Assembly: GCA_001599715.1 (NCBI GenBank)
Contig: BCHU01000014.1
Coordinates: 898,858 to 962,857 of the forward strand
Source of the DNA: Phaeotremella fagi
Lineage: Eukaryota; Basidiomycota; Tremellomycetes; Tremellales; Phaeotremellaceae
DNA: 64,000 nt
Direction of reading: 5' to 3'
Shown here piece by piece: positions 59,074 through 64,000 of this stretch. Numbering within the stretch: the first letter of the stretch is position 1; every line of letters begins with the position of its first letter. Position numbers and translations under genes: made by a program. A model generated the notes under the pieces. The model saw only the letters and a list, made by a program, of their open reading frames with translations. It was not told the origin of the DNA and did no database searches.

Positions 59074-60532
59074 CTAAGCTTTAAACGTTTCCACACCGTT
59101 CACCCAAGTACTTTTGACCTTCCCATCCAAACTTAGAATACACAAATCAGCGTCCATCCCAACATCCAATCTACCTTTCCTAGCAGCTACTTCACCACCC
59201 AACATCTGTGCTGGATGTAAAGTCGCACATAAAAGCGCTTCTGACAGAGGGATATCTGCGAATTTAGATAGATTGACCACACATTCAGATAATGATATTG
59301 CTCTGGTATCATGTCAGTCAAGTGTAAATTTGCAGAGCCATGCACCTACGATCCAGCTAACGTATCCGTTCCGTCGATAGTAACCTTCTGACCTTGTTTA
59401 CGGAATGAAACCCCTTCTCTCCATTCATGAACACCATCAGAGAGTTGAGGATCAAGCATTGGCATAGCTAAGCGTCTTGTCAAAAGTGATCACCTGTGTC
59501 TGTACAAAACACATACCGTCGGTGACCAGGATACACCCAGCTTTACAAGATCGATAAGCGATCCTAACAGTGTTAGGATGGGAATGGAGACCATCAACGA
59601 TAATTCCAAAATAAGGGATGAACTCTGAAGATCCCAAAAGTCCAATCACTCCTGGATCTCTATGATGAATAGGGGGCATAGCACTAGATGGTCAGTCTAG
59701 TGTAATGAGCTATGACCTACTTGAAAAGATGGGTGATCATTCGAGCACCTTTGTGAAATGACTCACTGGCGATTTCGAGAGTAGCGTCGCTAAAATCAGA
59801 ATGGACGGTATAGATCAAACTTACCTATGCCCTATGCTTACGGTAACACCTCTTTCCTTCAAATCATGAATACAGCCTAGAACGCCCTCAACATCAGGTG
59901 CCAGTGTTATCATCTTCACACCATCTTGATCTAAACCTTCACCATAAACTTTGTTGAACGTCGATATATTGTTTTTAGCCGTTAACAGCAATGTATCGTT
60001 ATGTGCTCCTCGTCGTAGAGGGTTCAAAAAGGGTCCTTCTGCATGGTAACCAAGAATATTTGCTGAGCCTGATATCGTCCTGGGACCAAGTAGACGTAGA
60101 AGCTATATCATCTATTAGTTGAATCAGAAGTGTGACTTACCCTAGCATACCATTCCTCCTTCTGCGTAACTATCGTAGGAACAAAACTCGTACATCCAGT
60201 CTCCGTGATCCTCTTCGCTACCAAATCAAGTCCAGAGATATACTTGTCCGCATCATCCAGTTCTGAAAAATCTACACCATAAGCCCCGTTAATCTGAACA
60301 TCGATAAGACCAGGTGAAATCAGATCCCCATTCAGGTCAATAGTTTTATAAGGCGGAACCAAATCTCCATAGAAATGATTTTGACCGTCTACGATGATAC
60401 CTTGACTGCGAGAGATATATAAATCACCTTTCACAGCCTTTGACTCATCAGTCTACTTATCAACGTAAGACCACTCACTGTACCATCAGCTTGAGCTAAG
60501 TAACCATTGGTGAATCGTATGATTTCAGACAT
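59074..60532 (-). CDS. DAC1: N-acetylglucosamine-6-phosphate deacetylase
   Basis: This is an amidohydrolase-fold enzyme of about 410 residues that removes acetate from GlcNAc-6-phosphate in the cytosol, the step before the deaminase. Start [37 protein letters not shown] opens the barrel. [17 protein letters not shown] carries the metal-binding Glu. VSIGHSDA and [16 protein letters not shown] carry His ligands and substrate contacts. VTDAMPMLDP supplies the catalytic Asp and is formed across an intron. The protein ends [13 protein letters not shown]. All expected residues are present. It is divergent from the GlcNAc kinase with 310 bases between the starts. Confidence 0.95.
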
Positions 60533-60842
60533 TCTGTTTTGAACGGGGAAGAAATTCCAATTCTGGAAACATAAACCGGTAAACAATTTAACTGGCTCCA
60601 CGGCGTTTTTACCGAGTCTAGTTTTCGTGGGTGCCGGAAAAGAAACCTTCTTTCGGAGTCATCGCAAATAACACACGCTGGTCTCGATTAGAGGGTTATC
60701 GTATGCGTGTGTATGTATTGGACAGGTAGAAAATTAATCTCCAGAATGAATCAATCCTTACCGGTATAAGATATCTATTTACAGAACAAGATTCGTTCTC
60801 GATTCATAACTTCTGTACATCTCCTATTCAACTTTTCACAAA
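60533..60842. promoter_or_regulatory. Divergent promoter, GlcNAc-6-P deacetylase / GlcNAc kinase
   Basis: This 310-base gap holds a CGG-N8-CCG element at 60601-60614 and CCGGTAAA at 60576-60583, described separately. The closeness of the starts suggests co-expression of kinase and deacetylase. Confidence 0.5.
60601..60614. promoter_or_regulatory. CGG-N8-CCG element
   Basis: CGGCGTTTTTACCG lies between the two divergent GlcNAc genes. It matches 13 of 14 bases of the element upstream of UNC93-like copy 1 (7980-7993). Confidence 0.4.
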
Positions 60843-62245
60843 ATGGTAAACATCGTAGCTGGACCTTCAACATCAGGTGACTTGATCTTATGTGCTGATG
60901 GAGGAGGTTCGAAAGTTTGTGTTGTCATTCGAACTCATGACGGTGTGGAAACCAGAGGTTATGCAGGACCATGTAACGTGTAAGTTTCCATTCAAACCAT
61001 AGGACGAATTACTAATCGACAACCCAGTCAAAGTGTCGGTTATCCACATGCTATAAAAGCTATTCTTCAAGCTACACACCAAGCATTATCACTACTACCC
61101 TCAAAATATCTACCTAGCAGTTATATACCACCCAAGCCAGTACCAGAACAACTTCCTACCCCAGAACTCTCACCTGAAAGGTCACCAGAACCATCGTCAA
61201 TAAACCTCGGTGAACGACTTAACGAACATCCATTGTTATCTTCATCATCATTACCAGCTGGATTATTCAAGTTTTGTTGGTTGGGGCTGGCTGGGATAAG
61301 TACACAAACAGATGTACAGGCTTTTATGCCTTATGCAATGAAGCTCGGGGTTAGCAGTGAACAGATTCTTATTTCGAACGGTAAGTCAGTGTCGATCAAG
61401 TGCTGTATGTTTGCTGAACTCTAGGATAGATGTTAACTTCCTTGCGGCTCCAGCTTTGAGTCTACCTAAAATCGACCATGTCGTAGCTTTGGTATCTGGT
61501 ACTGGGTCTGTTGGACGTACGATACGAGTAGATAAGAAAATTGGAGGCAGTGTTGATGATCATCAAAGCGCTACTCAACTGGCGATGCAGGATGTAGGAG
61601 TCTCTGGAGGATGGGGATATACGTAAGTTAATTGTAATCACTGACATCAAATTCTGATCAGATACTTGTAGACTTTGTGACGAAGGGTCTGCGTTCTGGA
61701 TCGGACGTCTGGCTATCCGTTCATTACTATCTGCTGCCGACAGACTATCCTCAAGAACGATTTATGCCATGGAACCACCGCCAGTTCTACCCTTCCATCA
61801 AGATTTACTCAGTTATTTCTCAGCAAAAGATCCAATGGAACTCATCGACATTGTCAGTTTAACCAACGAAAGTGCTCAAGGGTTAAGTGTTGGAGAGGCC
61901 ACAGCCAGGAGGAATGCCTTGATGGCAGGTGCAGCCAGGGTGGTTTTCAGATGGGCATTCGATGATCATCCAAGTGATTCTTCTCGTCGAGAAGCGATGA
62001 GAATAGTCAACAACTCGATACAACCGTTAGTCGATCTAGTGGCTTCCTTGCTCGGTGATCAAACTATCGTCGTACCTTCAAGAAGTGCATTAGCTCTTGG
62101 TGGTGGATTGATGAATTCAGAAGGTTACAGACAACTTTTGTATGATGGGATAAGGAAAGAGGGTATCGTGTTTGCTGAGACGATTTTGGTGGAGGACGCT
62201 GCTGGAGCTGGGGTACGAGGGATAGCTAGAGCTTTCTCGTCGTGA
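60843..62245 (+). CDS. N-acetylglucosamine kinase, BadF/BadG ATPase family
   Basis: This is a sugar kinase of about 420 residues with the actin-like ATPase fold. Start MVNIVAGPSTSGDLILCADG. DGGGSKVCVVI is the phosphate-1 loop. A Pro/Ser/Glu-rich insert of about 40 residues lies near residues 80-120. FCWLGLAGIST, SNDVNFLAAPAL and VALVSGTGSVGR (phosphate-2) follow. DEGSAFWIGRLAIRSLL and SRSALALGGGLMNSEGY (adenosine site) complete the family pattern of animal NAGK. It would phosphorylate GlcNAc to feed the deacetylase encoded on the other strand. The GlcNAc kinases of ascomycete clusters are hexokinase-like, so this is a different kinase family. ManNAc or glucosamine are possible alternative substrates. 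An acceptor at GATAG near 61431 is needed to avoid an in-frame stop. Confidence 0.88.
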
Positions 62246-62437
62246 TTCTAGATTGTGTTAACCCGTCCAATCATTGTATCATCATTACTTGCTTTCATAT
62301 GGTGTCGGTGCTCGCTGTCAGTGTCTATGCATTTTATCGTACTGAAGATGAATTTCAGTTTACAAACCGTAAGAGATGATGGAATAAATTACTACAGTAT
62401 TCTAACGGAAACCAATTTCTTCCACTCGAGGACTTGT

Positions 62438-63093
62438 CTAGGTTGACTGATTTTGGAACCACTCTTCCACAGCGACCTCCAGACCTTGCTCTGAGCTCCC
62501 TATATAATCAACCTTATCCATAATCACTATCCCGTCAATTTTTGAGAGATCTTCAATAACCGGGGTAATAATGTCTTCCTCAACCTCTTCCCTTCTTTTC
62601 TTCAATTCCAAATCATACTTCCTCTTCGTCTCTCGATGATTTTCGTCAAGGAAGAATCGTAAATCGAAGGACTCCACCGCTAAACCTGATCTATCAAACA
62701 AAGTCATTGTCAAAGAAAACAATTCATCCCTCTCCGTCTCATCCAAATAACATCCACTAAGATGATAGCAATCTTCGTTCAAATCCCTCTTTCCCGCTTC
62801 AAGGATTTTCACCATTTTGGCAGTGATTTCAGTTGAATTCTTAGATATCTCTTTCCACATTCTACCACGAACCACTCGAAGCTCATCACATCTTTTACCG
62901 ACAGCGGCGATTCGTGTTGGTCCTAACGATTTAAAAAGAAATTTAGTAATTATCCTTGCAGCGAGTTGATATCCGTTGCCAACGATGGGTTCCAAGTTGA
63001 ACCACCCGCCTCGAACGTCGTTGACAAGATTGTTTTTCGGGTTTTGGTTGACTTTTCCAGAGTGAAACTCGATGGTTTTGATTTCCTTCCCAT
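62438..63093 (-). CDS. Unknown charged helical protein
   Basis: The long exon (62438-62922) encodes a Lys/Glu-rich protein ending VEEWFQNQST, with a predicted helical stretch around KRKYDLELKKRREEVEEDI. No ATG begins the long open frame. I place the start at 63093 (MGRKSKPSSFTLEKSTKTRK), joined by an 83-base intron (62923-63005, donor GTGGTT, branch TACTAAA, acceptor TTAG) to GPTRIAAVGKRCDELRVVRG. This gives about 190 residues in frame. I do not recognise the family. It is the last complete gene before the chromosome end and is convergent with the GlcNAc kinase. A 5'-degraded gene is an alternative reading. Confidence 0.5.
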
Positions 63094-63512
63094 TTTTCTA
63101 TCTTATGATTACGTTCAGTCGAAGAATCGAGAAAAAACAGATCTGCGTTCTCAAAGCCTTAGTCGGCACGAAGCCCTGCTTTAAAAGACCGATTGAAAAA
63201 AAGCTCAAAGGACTGCTATCAGATTACTAATATCATTCCAACGATTAACTTGTAGGAAGAACTTTGTCGAATGTGATATTCTGGCACTGATAATTCTAAC
63301 CAGAACCCCTCCCTATCAGATCAAGAAGCTGCAACTGTGTTCGCTTGGAGACCTAAGCAATCAACACCTCGCTCTCGCTTGATTCGCCTGATCGCTTACG
63401 ACGATCTTCCGGAAACATTGCAATGGCACTAAGGTCAACACTTTCCTTGAAATATAAGGAATGAGCATAACATGGAAAGTCTCAGTATATCCAAGTGTTA
63501 GTGTAACATATC
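63094..63512. other. Subtelomeric intergenic region
   Basis: This gap lies between divergent genes and contains the promoter of the aldo-keto reductase. No repeat, transposon or further gene is seen, so unique sequence reaches to within 500 bases of the telomere. Confidence 0.4.
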
Positions 63513-63979
63513 ATGACCATCATCATCAAACAAGATCGAGTTCTCCATACTGGGAGATCAATTCCTGCTCTTGGTTACGGTTGTTCTGAATTCTGGGGTC
63601 CTGCTGGACCTGAACCTGACGCCTATGTTAACAAGTTGAACAATGCATATGGAGTAGGATACCGGTATGTCCACTCTCCTATGAAAACACCTTATCGCAA
63701 CTGAAATATGTGACAAGACTCTTTGATTGTGCTAAGAAATATGGTGAGTTGTGCTTCCAATGCGGGTCTTCTTTACATTTCCATTCTTTAAAACCCTATT
63801 ACAGGAACGGAGAGCAGTGAGTTTTGGCTACAAGACAGATCTAACTTGCATATCAGAGGTTGGACAGTTTGCACAGAGAATTCGATCCGAAGTTTATCTC
63901 ATTACCAAATTCATGGAATATACACCCGGGGACACCGTAGAAATCGTTCTTCCAAAGATGCGCGATTGCGTCAGACTTA
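63513..63979 (+). CDS. Aldo-keto reductase, truncated by telomere repeat
   Basis: This is the N-terminal part of an NADPH-dependent (alpha/beta)8 reductase. Start MTIIIKQDRVLHTGRSIPAL. Four exons join in frame: GVGYR (ends 63664), LFDCAKKY (63718-63743), a 12-base exon GTES (63805-63816), and VGQFAQRIRSEVYLITKFME (from 63857). The catalytic Asp and Tyr lie in LFDCAKKYG and the Lys in ITKF. The fourth residue, His, would lie further on. The frame is intact to about residue 115 of a family that usually has about 300, then runs straight into TTAGGG-type repeats. The gene is therefore a terminal fragment, apparently made by a chromosome break healed by telomere addition, or the contig end misses sequence. 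Confidence 0.75.
63805..63816 (+). other. 12-base microexon of aldo-keto reductase
   Basis: GAACGGAGAGCA lies between ACAG (63801-63804) and a GTGAGT donor at 63817. It contributes G-T-E-S after KKY, matching the Y-G-x-E step of aldo-keto reductases. Flanking introns are 61 and 40 bases, the latter with a TCTAAC branch site. Confidence 0.7.
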
Positions 63980-64000
63980 GGGGGGGGGGTTAGGGGGTTA
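63977..64000 (+). repeat. Telomere repeat tract, TTAG(n)
   Basis: The window ends TTAG(10)-TTAG(5)-TTA. Repeats of TTAG followed by three to five or more G are the telomere type of Cryptococcus and relatives. The G-rich strand points to the right end, the correct orientation for a right chromosome end. Only about two and a half units are present, so the call rests on position, orientation and repeat form. The run of ten G may be a base-calling error. Confidence 0.75.

Noticed and set aside
62438..62995. Model of the terminal gene starting at 62995
   Set aside because: The first codon would be TTG. A spliced ATG start at 63093 fits fungal rules better.

Overview
The window is fungal nuclear DNA. 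Genes are dense and most are split by very short GT-AG introns, many of 32-60 bases with CTAAC/CTGAC-like branch sites. The protein families (Zn2Cys6 regulators, fungal MFS sugar and siderophore permeases, GIG1/DUF3605, DUF2236) are typical of fungi. The last 24 bases read TTAG(10) TTAG(5) TTA. This fits the G-rich TTAGGGGG-type telomere repeat of Tremellomycetes such as Cryptococcus, so I read the sequence as the right-hand end of a chromosome of a basidiomycete yeast, probably Tremellomycetes. The species is not resolved.

Layout: 1-5656, an alpha-mannosidase (cut by the left edge) divergent from an alpha-glucoside-type sugar permease. 5962-10318, an UNC93-like membrane protein and a class III aminotransferase. 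10539-18028, a Zn2Cys6 regulator, a GH13 alpha-glucosidase and an SV2-type MFS permease. 19163-21290, two intronless genes: a double SnoaL-like protein and a cupin resembling 2,4'-dihydroxyacetophenone dioxygenase. 22057-31619, a galactoside block: sugar permease, GH36 alpha-galactosidase, UDP-glucose 4-epimerase and a Zn2Cys6 regulator. 31955-40348, a small coiled-coil protein, a C2H2 regulator, a 2-oxoglutarate/Fe(II) oxygenase, a coiled-coil protein, a DUF2236 oxygenase and a small spliced ORF. 40443-42644, a siderophore transporter with iron-type GATA sites upstream. 43471-46531, a secreted GMC oxidoreductase fused to a ricin-type beta-trefoil module. 47439-53469, a second UNC93-like protein and two Gfo/Idh/MocA dehydrogenases. 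53590-62245, a Zn2Cys6 regulator followed by a complete N-acetylglucosamine catabolic set: GlcN6P deaminase, GIG1-like DUF3605 protein, GlcNAc-6-P deacetylase and a BadF-type GlcNAc kinase. 62438-63093, an unknown protein. 63513-end, an aldo-keto reductase cut off by the telomere repeat.

Together this is a subtelomeric nutrient-scavenging island. Several polymer- or glycoside-releasing enzymes, matching permeases, sugar-entry enzymes and local regulators are packed side by side, often as divergent pairs sharing one promoter region. The best candidate for an under-described system is the GlcNAc cluster. In it an animal/bacterial-type kinase replaces the hexokinase-type kinase known from ascomycete clusters, and it may extend to the UNC93-like transporter and the Gfo/Idh/MocA dehydrogenases. 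Gene structure is also notable: microexons of 8, 12 and 13 bases are required to keep conserved motifs intact, and introns go down to 32 bases. Coordinates given for multi-exon genes run from start codon to stop codon and include introns.
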